A stretch of DNA of 22,994 nt. It comes from a virus. Made by a program: the position numbers and the translations under genes. Shown in pieces: positions 1 to 7,953 of the stretch. The DNA lies in IMG/VR virus record IMGVR_UViG_3300035162_000404, positions 1 through 22,994 of that record; one strand, written 5' to 3'. Numbering within the stretch: the first letter of the stretch is position 1; each line of letters begins with the position of its first letter. The notes below the pieces were generated by a model that was given only the letters and a program-made list of their open reading frames with translations, had not been told where the DNA came from and did not search any database.

Positions 1-1152
1 TCTTATGGCGTAATTGCTGCTGCTGGTAATGGATTAAAATTCTGGAATGGGTCTGATGCTTATAAGATTGCGATGGGTAATTCTGCTGAATACCACTACG
101 GGCCAGTTACTGATTATTCAATTAAGACAATCATAGATAGTAATTCCTCAACAAGAGGGTTTACATGGGGAGTTAATGGAGGAACTCCGATTGCTGCATT
201 GAATGTCGGTACTGGTGATATGCAGGTTGCTGGTACTATTACTGCGGCTAAACTACATGTTGGTGGCGACGTTACAAGCTTTCCTGATGGTGGAGATCCG
301 GACATATCAACTGATAACATGTTTGCTACTGAAAAGGTTGTTACACCAAAGTTAGTATTTCTCAATGACGCCGCTGGCGATGATATATATGCTGTGTCTG
401 ACGATGGAAACACTGCTTATTCTGTTGATGGCAATTCTTCTGGAGCCTGGATAAAATGGTATGGAGATAAAACGTTAAGTCATGTTGGACAGGTCTTTGA
501 TTACTGGAAAGGTAAAGGAGCTGAAATTACTCAAAATATCAAAATGACCAGTACAACAGGCGTAATTAAGTTTGGTAATGGTAACACATATAAATTAGAT
601 GCTTACAATCAATCAGTTTACAGAGCTGGTACTACTACTAGTGAGGCCAGTCGTGGCGGATTAAGATTCGTGCATGGTCAAGGTCCGGATTTAACGTTTT
701 GGTACGATGCATTTGGAACTGGTCAAGGGGCGCTTAAAATATATAGTAACAACTCAGGCGCTGGTGATATGTTCCAATTCTCGCATAATGGTGATTTCCA
801 CGCTGATGGTAACATTACTGCGTATTCTAATACTACAACTTCTGATGGTAGATTAAAAGATAATGTAAGACCTTTAGAAGGATCTCTAGATAAGACACTT
901 AAATTACAAGGCGTAAAGTTTGATTGGATTGATGCTGATAAACCAGATGATCAGATTGGTTTTATAGCTCAACAAGTTGAAGCAGTAATACCAGAAATAG
1001 TTAGTGATATTAAAAGTATTGATGGCGTTGATACTAAGGTTGTAAATTACCAAGCTGTTATTCCGGTATTAGTTGAAGCTATGAAAGAACAACAAAACCT
1101 TATAAATAGATTAGAAGCGAGATTAAACGCGCTTGAAAATAAAGGAGAATAG
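1..1152 (+). CDS. Tail-fibre-like protein with C-terminal S74 chaperone domain (5' partial)
   Basis: The reading frame is open from base 1, so the protein starts upstream of the window; the ATG at 73 is internal. Most of it is glycine-, asparagine- and threonine-rich beta-type sequence typical of trimeric fibre shafts. The last ~103 residues are a Peptidase_S74 intramolecular chaperone: SDGRLKDNV (codons from 841) holds the Ser-Lys dyad, followed by GFIAQQVEAVIPEIV and NYQAVIPVLVEAMKEQ, then a short coiled coil (LINRLEARLNALEN). In this family the domain helps the fibre trimerise and then cuts itself off just before the serine. The gene lies directly upstream of the neck genes, where T4 keeps fibre, short-fibre and whisker genes, so it is probably a receptor-binding or accessory fibre. 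The adhesin specificity cannot be read. Confidence 0.85.
   Translation, partial: SYGVIAAAGNGLKFWNGSDAYKIAMGNSAEYHYGPVTDYSIKTIIDSNSSTRGFTWGVNGGTPIAALNVGTGDMQVAGTITAAKLHVGGDVTSFPDGGDPDISTDNMFATEKVVTPKLVFLNDAAGDDIYAVSDDGNTAYSVDGNSSGAWIKWYGDKTLSHVGQVFDYWKGKGAEITQNIKMTSTTGVIKFGNGNTYKLDAYNQSVYRAGTTTSEASRGGLRFVHGQGPDLTFWYDAFGTGQGALKIYSNNSGAGDMFQFSHNGDFHADGNITAYSNTTTSDGRLKDNVRPLEGSLDKTLKLQGVKFDWIDADKPDDQIGFIAQQVEAVIPEIVSDIKSIDGVDTKVVNYQAVIPVLVEAMKEQQNLINRLEARLNALENKGE
1101..1108 (+). promoter_or_regulatory. Possible late promoter box TATAAATA inside the S74 gene
   Basis: A perfect TATAAATA lies in the last 50 bases of the fibre gene. Initiation about 6 nt downstream would give a ~42 nt leader for the small gene at 1156. 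The box also encodes Leu-Ile-Asn, so chance is possible in this AT-rich DNA. Confidence 0.4.
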
Positions 1153-1155
1153 CAA

Positions 1156-1419
1156 ATGGCTATTACTAAAACTAAAACATTAGTTGATATTAGAATCTGG
1201 CCTGCAGTACTTGCTGACGGTCCATCAGATTCGAACGATTCATATAGTTCAGTGGCTGTAACATATTTAGTTAGTATAGATGATCCAGACGACTCTGAAC
1301 TTCCTATTGAAAATTATGTACATACATCTATATTAAAGTATGATAGTGAAGGTGTTGTTTCAAATTACAGCTCAGAAGCTTCGCTGGTTCAAATCGTATG
1401 TGACGCAATTTGGATTTAA
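1156..1419 (+). CDS. Small hypothetical, probable virion-associated protein (87 aa)
   Basis: Starts 3 nt after the fibre stop with an AAGGAG ribosome-binding site inside the fibre gene's last codons, so it is probably translated together with the fibre. The protein is acidic (DDPDDSELP) and beta-rich, and ends in a hydrophobic VQIVCDAIWI. No signal peptide or membrane segment is seen. I do not recognise a named family. Position between a fibre and gene 13, where T4 has its whisker gene, suggests a small structural or fibre-attachment protein. The 1472 gene is of similar size and general composition, and the two could be distant relatives. Confidence 0.7.
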   Translation: MAITKTKTLVDIRIWPAVLADGPSDSNDSYSSVAVTYLVSIDDPDDSELPIENYVHTSILKYDSEGVVSNYSSEASLVQIVCDAIWI

Positions 1420-1435
1420 CTTAAAAATAAATAGA

Positions 1436-1443
1436 TATAAATA
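1436..1443 (+). promoter_or_regulatory. Late promoter box TATAAATA before the 1472 gene and neck genes
   Basis: Perfect T4 late box in an intergenic AT stretch, within two direct copies of AAATAGATAT (1429-1438 and 1439-1448). Expected start near 1449 gives a ~23 nt leader carrying the AGGAGA site. It is the nearest upstream box for genes 13-17. Confidence 0.8.
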
Positions 1444-1471
1444 GATATATAAATTAAACTAGGAGAAAATT

Positions 1472-1744
1472 ATGTCAGTGACATATGAATTATTAGAAGA
1501 ATTTACTGGATCACGGTCCAGTGAAGGACCAGATCCGGATAACGAAGGTGAAACAATCACAACAGTATTAGAAGTTACAGATGTTCATGTTAGATTTACT
1601 TGTAGCGAGACTGATATTGTTCATGAGCGTCATGTTAATGTCACATACACCGATGGCGAGTACGATGCAGAAGCTACAGCTGAAGTTATAACATCTGTTG
1701 GTATGGGTGTTGCACACAAAATCGCAGTTGGCGTGATTAGCTAA
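1472..1744 (+). CDS. Small hypothetical, probable virion-associated protein (90 aa)
   Basis: Preceded by AGGAGA at good spacing and by a late promoter at 1436. The product is acidic, with a GPDPDNEGET loop near residue 20 and predicted beta strands (TTVLEVTDVHVRFT, HERHVNVTYT), ending in a hydrophobic, Gly-Val-rich segment. No named family is recognised. Its late promoter and place just before gene 13 suggest a virion or assembly protein made with the neck. Function is not inferred further. Confidence 0.7.
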   Translation: MSVTYELLEEFTGSRSSEGPDPDNEGETITTVLEVTDVHVRFTCSETDIVHERHVNVTYTDGEYDAEATAEVITSVGMGVAHKIAVGVIS

Positions 1745-1759
1745 TAGAGGAATCTAAAA

Positions 1760-2443
1760 ATGGCTAAACCTAATAGTAGAACCACATTAATAGAATACTG
1801 CTTAAGATCTTTACAGCTTTTTCAGCACTATCATGCCGATGCTATTGAAAAAGTATTTCTAAAGCACCAAGTGACTGGAACTGATATTACTAATGGGTAT
1901 ATCAGTATACCTGATTTAGTTACAGACGTTGTTAGTGTACTTCCGATAAGACAAACTAATAGCGGCGGCGGAATGTTTGATCTTCAGTATCAAATGCATT
2001 TAAACGACACACAAGCTCTTGGATATATGGGATCATTGGTAGAGTATGAAATGACTCAACAATGGTTGGCTCTAGCAAATATAATTATGGATCCTGATGA
2101 AAAACATATTAGCTTTGACCGACATAAAAATCAACTAAGAGTTGACATGGATTGGTCTAAAGAAGTAGCAGTTAATGATTACATCATCGTTGAATGTTAT
2201 AGAATATTAGATCCAGAAACGTACAATGATGTTTATAACGATTACTTTTTAAAGCGTTATGCTACAGCTTTAATAAAGCAACAATGGGGAATTAACCTAT
2301 CTAAATTTGAAGGTATGGTAATGCCCGGCGGAGTAACTTTTAATGGCAGACAAATATTAGAAGATGCTAAAGAAGAGCTTAAAGAATTAAACGAAGAAAT
2401 TAGATTGAACTGGGAACAGCCAGTCGATTTCTATACGGGGTAA
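1760..2443 (+). CDS. 13: Neck protein gp13 (head completion)
   Basis: Gp13-family neck protein, which closes the DNA-filled head and joins portal to tail together with gp14. Recognisable blocks are the start TTLIEYCLR, the YLKHQVTGTDI-like segment (here FLKHQVTGTDI), the DYIIVECYRILDPE stretch and the C-terminal MVMPGGVTFNGRQILEDAKEEL, which matches the T4 gp13 end (MMLPGGVTIDGQRLIEEA). At 227 aa it is shorter than T4 gp13 (309 aa). The N-terminus runs CLRSLQLFQHYH, whereas relatives have about 22 extra residues between the LRxL and the helix leading to the YH. SD is GAGGAA. Genes 13, 14 and 15 follow with 3 nt or overlapping junctions. Confidence 0.88.
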   Translation: MAKPNSRTTLIEYCLRSLQLFQHYHADAIEKVFLKHQVTGTDITNGYISIPDLVTDVVSVLPIRQTNSGGGMFDLQYQMHLNDTQALGYMGSLVEYEMTQQWLALANIIMDPDEKHISFDRHKNQLRVDMDWSKEVAVNDYIIVECYRILDPETYNDVYNDYFLKRYATALIKQQWGINLSKFEGMVMPGGVTFNGRQILEDAKEELKELNEEIRLNWEQPVDFYTG

Positions 2444-2446
2444 CGA

Positions 2447-3376
2447 ATGCCTAGAAGTGTATATTTCTCTCAATCAGTAGCTTCAGAGCAATCTGTTTAT
2501 GAAGATCTAATAATAGAATCTCTTAAAATATATGGACAAGACATCTATTATATTCCAAGAACTTTAGTTGATAGAGACACAATCTTGGGAGAAGATCGGG
2601 CTTCTAAGTTTGACGAAGCGTATATGATTGAAGCTTATATAGAGAATCCTGAAGGTTTTGATGGGTCTGGCGATCTATATCAAAAGTTTGGTCTTGAAAT
2701 AAGAGACGAAGCTACGTTTATTATTGCACGTAAACAATGGACTAATTTAGTAGGTGTATGGAATAACGCGGTAGATAGTATAAGACCAATGGAAGGCGAT
2801 CTTATATTCTTACCAATGACTAATAAATTCTTTGAAATATCGTTCGTTGAACATGAACAACCATTCTATCAATTATCAAACTTACCAGTCTATAAACTTA
2901 ATTGTAGTCTCTTCGAATATAATGAAGAAGATTTTGATACTGGTGTTGATGCTATTGATATTACAGAACTTAAGAACACGTATCAAGTTCCAATTACTGT
3001 AAGTTTAACTGGTGGTAATCATTTTGTTAATGGTGAAATCGTAACGCAGGTTATCACAACAGATCCTGCTGTAAGCGTGTATGGAACTATACAGACTTTA
3101 ACTAAAACGTCTAATAATATAGCAACTATTAGCGTATCTAATATTGGAGTTACTGGTTCTACTGAAGCTAAAGATTTTATAATATCTCCGACTTTAGGTT
3201 TAACTGGAAGTATATCTACAAACACATGCTTTATTACTGCTGTTGATGACGTTGCTGATAATACGACATTCCCAAGCGATGGTGGAGCAAGCAATAATGC
3301 ATTTGAATTAGAAGCTGATGGATTTTTAGACTTTACTGAAAATAATCCGTTTGGTGACCCATCGGAGACTAACTAA
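2447..3376 (+). CDS. 14: Neck protein gp14 (head closure)
   Basis: Gp14-family neck protein that forms the ring under gp13 at the head-tail junction. Typical blocks are VYFSQSVASEQSVYEDLIIESLKIYGQD at the N-terminus, FGLEIRDEATFIIARKQW around residue 83, and HEQPFYQLSNLPVYKLNC in the middle. It is 309 aa, longer than T4 gp14 (256 aa); the extra length is a Thr/Val/Asn-rich tail from about residue 175, probably an added beta domain. Starts 3 nt after gene 13 and ends in a TAATG overlap with gene 15, so the neck proteins are probably made in linked amounts. Confidence 0.9.
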   Translation: MPRSVYFSQSVASEQSVYEDLIIESLKIYGQDIYYIPRTLVDRDTILGEDRASKFDEAYMIEAYIENPEGFDGSGDLYQKFGLEIRDEATFIIARKQWTNLVGVWNNAVDSIRPMEGDLIFLPMTNKFFEISFVEHEQPFYQLSNLPVYKLNCSLFEYNEEDFDTGVDAIDITELKNTYQVPITVSLTGGNHFVNGEIVTQVITTDPAVSVYGTIQTLTKTSNNIATISVSNIGVTGSTEAKDFIISPTLGLTGSISTNTCFITAVDDVADNTTFPSDGGASNNAFELEADGFLDFTENNPFGDPSETN

Positions 3377-4122
3377 TGTTTGGTAATCATTTTTATCATG
3401 CTACAATGAGAAAGGCTGTTGCTGTTTTTGGAACATTATTTAATGACATTAGTGTTATTAGACAAGATGGTAATGGTAATGTTCTTAATCAGGTTAAAGT
3501 TCCGTTGGCGTATGGACCTAAGCAAAAGTTCTTAGCTAGATTAGATCAAAATACTAATAGCGATGCTTCTATGGCAATTAAACTACCAAGGATGGCCTTT
3601 GAGATTACTAGTTTAGATTTAGATTCTTCTCAAAAACTAGCTAAAAGAAACACTATATCAGAAAATCATGCAACTGATTCTACTAAGAAGAAGACTTTAA
3701 AGCAACAAGTTGCGTATAACATTAATATGACATTACACATTCTTGCTAAAAATCAAGATGATGGTCTACAAATAGTAGAACAGATCTTACCATATTTTCA
3801 GCCAGAATATACAATTTCAATAACACCAGTTTCTGGATTTCAGTATAAACAAGATGTTCCAATTATATTGACTGGGGTTACTATAAACGATGATTATGAA
3901 GGTGACTTTCAAACTAGAAGAGTCTTAGCATATCAACTTGACTTTACAATGAAAATGAAATTCTTTGGACCAACGTCAAACCAGGGTATTATCAAAGAAG
4001 TTAACTTTGACTTCAACTCTGATGTTGGTGGCGAAAACGTATTAGAAAATATGGATTTCACAATAACACCAACTAACGCGGATGAGAATGATAACTATAC
4101 AGTTAACGTAAGTATAACATAG
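3376..4122 (+). CDS. 15: Tail terminator / sheath stabiliser gp15
   Basis: Gp15 family, the hexamer that caps the tail tube and sheath and connects to the neck. The N-terminus (MFGNHFYHATMRKAVAVFGTLF, with NQVKVPLAYGPKQKFLARL after it) is the family hallmark, and the length (248 aa) is near T4's 272. The middle contains QVAYNINMTLHILAKNQDDGLQIVEQILPYFQPEYTI, also characteristic. The ATG overlaps the gene 14 stop as TAATG with GGAG 7 nt upstream, suggesting translational coupling. Confidence 0.92.
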   Translation: MFGNHFYHATMRKAVAVFGTLFNDISVIRQDGNGNVLNQVKVPLAYGPKQKFLARLDQNTNSDASMAIKLPRMAFEITSLDLDSSQKLAKRNTISENHATDSTKKKTLKQQVAYNINMTLHILAKNQDDGLQIVEQILPYFQPEYTISITPVSGFQYKQDVPIILTGVTINDDYEGDFQTRRVLAYQLDFTMKMKFFGPTSNQGIIKEVNFDFNSDVGGENVLENMDFTITPTNADENDNYTVNVSIT

Positions 4123-4129
4123 GTACATT

Positions 4130-4573
4130 ATGAATAAATTAGATAAGATGCAGGCGAGCCTGAATAATAACTTACCTGAGAAATCAAAAGAAAAATCCAA
4201 TGAAGTCGTTTTAACTAAAAATCAAAAAGAAGTTAAAGATGATTACGAATATTCTAGAAAAACGTACAAAGACCTCATTGATACTGGAGTTAGATCTTTA
4301 GACGTTCTTGCTAATCTTGCAGCAGAGTCTGAACATCCAAGAGCGTTTGAGGTATTATCTAAATCCATAAAAGATATTGGAGATGTTACAGATAAACTTA
4401 TGGCTCTTCAGAAAAATAAACAAGACTTGTCTGGTGAAGCTCCAAATAAAAAACCAGTTACTAATAATAACTTGTTTATTGGTAGTACTACTGATCTACA
4501 AAGATTATTTGCTAAATCTGATAAAGAAGCAAAGGATAAGGAAAAGATTATAGATGTCACGCCTAAAAAATGA
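4130..4573 (+). CDS. 16: Terminase small subunit gp16
   Basis: Small terminase, which regulates the packaging motor and DNA recognition. The central helical segment (KDDYEYSRKTYKDLIDTGVRSL ... SEHPRAFEVLSKSIKDIGDVTDKLMALQKNK) and the distal TNNNLFIGSTTDLQRLF motif match gp16 proteins. Ends are polar and Lys-rich, as is usual. Length 147 aa against T4's 164. SD AGGTA. Its 3' end overlaps the large subunit gene by 20 nt in another frame, as expected for a co-expressed terminase pair. Confidence 0.92.
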   Translation: MNKLDKMQASLNNNLPEKSKEKSNEVVLTKNQKEVKDDYEYSRKTYKDLIDTGVRSLDVLANLAAESEHPRAFEVLSKSIKDIGDVTDKLMALQKNKQDLSGEAPNKKPVTNNNLFIGSTTDLQRLFAKSDKEAKDKEKIIDVTPKK

Positions 4574-6176
4574 TGAAGGATACATGGGCAATCCACACGT
4601 TAAGCGTGATGGGGTAGAGTCCGAATTTAGCGAAGAAGAGATTAAAGAATACAGAAAATGTATGATGGATCCTGCTTATTTCGCTAAAAAATATTTAAAG
4701 GTTATATCGTTGGATGATGGTTTAGTACCATTCAATCTATACGATTATCAAGAAAATATGTTTTCTCATTTTAATGATAATAGATTCTCTATTGTTTTGG
4801 CATGTCGACAATCTGGTAAATCTATTGCTGCTGTTGGTTACTTACTTTGGTATGCGTGTTTCCATTCAGAAAAAACTATTGCTATATTAGCAAACAAAGG
4901 TGCTACAGCTCGTGAAATGCTAGCTCGTATTACTCTTATGTTAGAGAACCTACCATTCTTTTTACAGCCTGGTTGTAAAGCGTTAAACAAAGGTTCAATA
5001 GAATTTTCAAACAACTCAAAGCTTATTGCTTCTGCTACTTCTGGTAGTTCTATTCGTGGCCTTTCTATTAACTTATTGTTCTTAGATGAGTTTGCTTTTG
5101 TTGAAAACGATGCACAGTTCTATACATCAACGTACCCAGTAGTATCATCTGGTAAAGATACAAAGGTTATTATAACGTCAACTGCTAATGGTATTGGTAA
5201 CATATTTCATAGAATATGGGAAGGTGCTACTACATACACGAATGAATATAAAGCATTTAGAGTTGATTGGTGGGATGTACCAGGAAGAGATGAAGCGTGG
5301 AAAGCTCAAACAATTGCTAACACGTCTGAATTACAGTTTGATCAGGAATTCGGTAATAACTTCCATGGTCGTGGTAATACATTAATAGACGCTGGAGATC
5401 TTTTAGCTCAAAAATCTCAAAGACCAATGTCATTCAATGAAAACCTGTTTATGTATGAACCACCAAAAGAAGGCCATCACTATGTAATGACTGTTGATGT
5501 CGCGAAAGGTCGTGGTCAAGATTACAGTACATTTACCCTTATAGATACATCAGTAGAACCATTTAAACAAGTTTGTGTATTTAGAGATAATAATATATCG
5601 CCGATGTTATTACCTGATATAGTGTATAAATACGCTATGGTATATAATGAAGCTTATGTCATCGTTGAATCTAATGATCAGGGTGCTGTAGTTTGTAATG
5701 GATTATACTACGATTTAGAATACGAAAATATGTTCGTCGAATCACAAGTAAAAGCTAATTCAATTGGTGCTACTATGACTAGACGAGTAAAAAGAATTGG
5801 TTGTTCAACGTTAAAAGATTTAATAGGACAAAAGAAATTACACATTGTAGATGGAGAAACTATCGGTGAAATGTGTACGTTCATTGCTCGAGGAAACTCA
5901 TATGAAGCACAGGCTCCTAATCACGATGATTTAATGATGAACTTAGTATTGTTTGCATGGTTTACTTCAACAGACATATTCCAAGGATTAACGAATATTG
6001 ATATGAAAAACTTATTATATAGAGAGCAGTTAAAAGCTATCCAAGATGATATGTTACCGTTTGGCATTATTAATGATGGTAGTAACTATCATACAGAAGG
6101 CATTGGCGACGGAGAAGGTAATGTGTGGTTTGAAGCTGATAGCGAAAGAGATCCACTTAACAGACGCTTAGTATAA
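4554..6176 (+). CDS. 17: Terminase large subunit gp17 (packaging ATPase/nuclease)
   Basis: DNA-packaging motor. N-terminal ATPase: adenine-binding YDYQ near residue 65, Walker A CRQSGKS at 84-90, Walker B LLFLDE at 174-179 with the catalytic Glu179, and coupling motif TSTANG at 208-213. C-terminal RNase H-like nuclease with the acidic triad at D315 (TVDVAKG), E372 (VESNDQG) and D458/D459 (NHDDL). 540 aa against 610 in T4. The start at 4554 has AAGGA about 10 nt upstream and overlaps gene 16; an in-frame ATG at 4584 with its own AAGGA is an equally plausible start and costs only 10 residues. The last codon and stop carry a late promoter box. Confidence 0.96.
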   Translation: MSRLKNDEGYMGNPHVKRDGVESEFSEEEIKEYRKCMMDPAYFAKKYLKVISLDDGLVPFNLYDYQENMFSHFNDNRFSIVLACRQSGKSIAAVGYLLWYACFHSEKTIAILANKGATAREMLARITLMLENLPFFLQPGCKALNKGSIEFSNNSKLIASATSGSSIRGLSINLLFLDEFAFVENDAQFYTSTYPVVSSGKDTKVIITSTANGIGNIFHRIWEGATTYTNEYKAFRVDWWDVPGRDEAWKAQTIANTSELQFDQEFGNNFHGRGNTLIDAGDLLAQKSQRPMSFNENLFMYEPPKEGHHYVMTVDVAKGRGQDYSTFTLIDTSVEPFKQVCVFRDNNISPMLLPDIVYKYAMVYNEAYVIVESNDQGAVVCNGLYYDLEYENMFVESQVKANSIGATMTRRVKRIGCSTLKDLIGQKKLHIVDGETIGEMCTFIARGNSYEAQAPNHDDLMMNLVLFAWFTSTDIFQGLTNIDMKNLLYREQLKAIQDDMLPFGIINDGSNYHTEGIGDGEGNVWFEADSERDPLNRRLV

Positions 6177-6179
6177 ATA
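6172..6179 (+). promoter_or_regulatory. Late promoter box TATAAATA (sheath cluster, copy 1)
   Basis: Perfect late box overlapping the gene 17 stop codon. First of three boxes in 76 bp upstream of the sheath gene. Confidence 0.75.
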
Positions 6180-6192
6180 ACCTTAGTATCAT

Positions 6193-6200
6193 TATTTATA
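6193..6200 (-). promoter_or_regulatory. Possible minus-strand late promoter box within a palindrome
   Basis: The plus strand reads TATTTATA here, a perfect late box on the minus strand that overlaps copy 2 by 2 bases. A start near 6187 would transcribe antisense to gene 17. It may be only a by-product of the palindrome. Confidence 0.35.
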
Positions 6201-6206
6201 TAAATA
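6199..6206 (+). promoter_or_regulatory. Late promoter box TATAAATA (sheath cluster, copy 2)
   Basis: Perfect late box forming the right half of an 18 bp perfect palindrome at 6191-6208. Confidence 0.8.
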
Positions 6207-6239
6207 ATACTGATTGAATATAACCGTATTATGAAAACT

Positions 6240-6247
6240 TATAAATA
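6240..6247 (+). promoter_or_regulatory. Late promoter box TATAAATA (sheath cluster, copy 3)
   Basis: Perfect late box nearest the sheath gene. Expected start near 6253 leaves a ~19 nt leader with the GAGAGGA ribosome-binding site. Confidence 0.85.
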
Positions 6248-6271
6248 AACTCAAATTGAGAGGACACAACA

Positions 6272-7942
6272 ATGGCATTTCAAGTATCACCAGGCGTCCA
6301 AGTCAAAGAGATTGACGCATCGGGCGTAATACCTGCAGTATCGACCAGTATTGGTGGGTTCGCAGGCTCTTTCAATTGGGGTCCAGTAGAAGAAGTAAGA
6401 ACGGTTGGTTCAGAAACAGAATTAGCTTCCATCTTCGGCACACCAGATTCCAATACATTCAAGTACTTTTTAACAGCAGCATCATTCTTAAAATATGGTA
6501 ACGCCCTTAAAGTCGTACGAGCAGCATCAGGTCACTTAAACGCGACTAACGGTACTGCTAAACTAGTCAAGAACCAAGATCATTATGATTCTTTGTCTCA
6601 TGACGGAACATTCATTGCTAAATATCCAGGTGTCTTAGGCAACTCGATTAAAGTAACTGTATGTCCTGCTAATGCTACAGCTTGGGCCGCGTTCACAGAA
6701 GCTTCAAGCTTTGATAGTGCACCAGGAACATCAGACGCTGCTGCAGTTTACGGACATACAAACGACGAATTACATATTGCTGTGGTCGATACTGATGGAA
6801 CATGGAGTGGTACTGCAGGTACTGTTTTAGAAACATTCGCATTCGTATCACAAGCTTCAGATGCTAAAAAATCTGATGGCCAGAGTAATTATTACAAAGA
6901 AGTACTTAATAGAACTTCACAGTACGTATATTGGACAGGCCACGCAACTGGTTTGACTGATGCAGGTGAGTCATTAGCTGATCAACCTTCTGCTACTGCA
7001 TACACGACTGGAACTTCACATATAAGTGCAACTTTAGCTGGTGGTATTGATGATAATACACCAACTACTGGCGAAATTGGTAGCGCATTCGATCTCTTAG
7101 CTGATTCTGAGACTGTTGATGTTAACCTATTGTTCGCATATCCTGATGTTAATGGAGCTAAAGATATTGCTGATAAATTAATAGCAATTTGTAACTCTAG
7201 AAAAGATTGTATGGCGTTTGTTTCTCCACCAATCGATGATTCAGTTGGAACCGATACTCCTGCTGCTGATGTAAAAGCTTGGGCTGATACGTTATCTTCA
7301 ACTTCATATGCTGCTACTGATTCTGGCGCTGTATACGTATACGATAAGTATAATGATGTATACCGTTGGTTAGGAGCTGCTGGTCTTTGTGCTGGTCTTT
7401 GTGCCAATACAGACGATGTTGCTGATGCTTGGTTCTCTCCAGCTGGTGTTAATAGAGGTCAACTTTTCGGAGTTACTAAATTAGCTTACAATCCTAAGAA
7501 AGCCGATAGAGACATGCTTTATAAATCAAGAGTTAATCCTTTAGTTTCTTTCCCTGGACAAGGTACAATGTTATTTGGTGATAAGACTTTACTAAGTAAG
7601 CCTAGTGCATTTGATAGAATCAATGTACGTAGACTATTTATCGTATTGGAAAAAGCCGTTTCAACTGCAGCCAAAGCTCAACTCTTTGAATTCAACGATG
7701 AGTTTACACGTGCACAGTTTAGAAATATGCTTGAACCATTTATGAGAGATGTTAAAGGCAGACGTGGTATGACAGACTTTAGAGTCATATGTGATACTAC
7801 AAATAACACTGGTCAAGTAATTGATGCTAATCGATTTGTTGCTGATATCTTTATCAAGCCTTCAAGATCTATTAACTTCATAACACTGAACTTTATCGCA
7901 ACAAGAACCGGAGTCGATTTCTCAGAAATCGCCGGTAGCTAA
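6272..7942 (+). CDS. 18: Tail sheath protein gp18
   Basis: Contractile sheath subunit. The N-terminus (FQVSPGVQVKEIDASGVIP ... SIGGFAGSFNWGP) and the C-terminus (DVKGRRGMTDFRVICDTTNN ... IKPSRSINFITLNFIATRTGV) are strongly conserved sheath blocks; these ends form the sheath core that interlocks with neighbours and the tube. 556 aa against 659 in T4, the difference falling in the variable outer domains (~110-300, Ala/Thr/Asp-rich). SD is GAGAGGA. Three late promoters sit upstream, consistent with a protein needed in high copy. Gene 19 follows after 11 nt with its own AAGGAG. Confidence 0.95.
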   Translation: MAFQVSPGVQVKEIDASGVIPAVSTSIGGFAGSFNWGPVEEVRTVGSETELASIFGTPDSNTFKYFLTAASFLKYGNALKVVRAASGHLNATNGTAKLVKNQDHYDSLSHDGTFIAKYPGVLGNSIKVTVCPANATAWAAFTEASSFDSAPGTSDAAAVYGHTNDELHIAVVDTDGTWSGTAGTVLETFAFVSQASDAKKSDGQSNYYKEVLNRTSQYVYWTGHATGLTDAGESLADQPSATAYTTGTSHISATLAGGIDDNTPTTGEIGSAFDLLADSETVDVNLLFAYPDVNGAKDIADKLIAICNSRKDCMAFVSPPIDDSVGTDTPAADVKAWADTLSSTSYAATDSGAVYVYDKYNDVYRWLGAAGLCAGLCANTDDVADAWFSPAGVNRGQLFGVTKLAYNPKKADRDMLYKSRVNPLVSFPGQGTMLFGDKTLLSKPSAFDRINVRRLFIVLEKAVSTAAKAQLFEFNDEFTRAQFRNMLEPFMRDVKGRRGMTDFRVICDTTNNTGQVIDANRFVADIFIKPSRSINFITLNFIATRTGVDFSEIAGS

Positions 7943-7953
7943 GGAGAAAGAAA

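Noticed and set aside
5625-5632. TATAAATA inside gene 17
   Set aside because: Perfect box but deep in coding sequence, encoding Val-Tyr-Lys-Tyr in a conserved region, with no gene start for over 600 bases; probably chance.
6982-7407. 141-codon minus-strand frame
   Set aside because: Antisense to the sheath gene, with no ribosome-binding site or family features.
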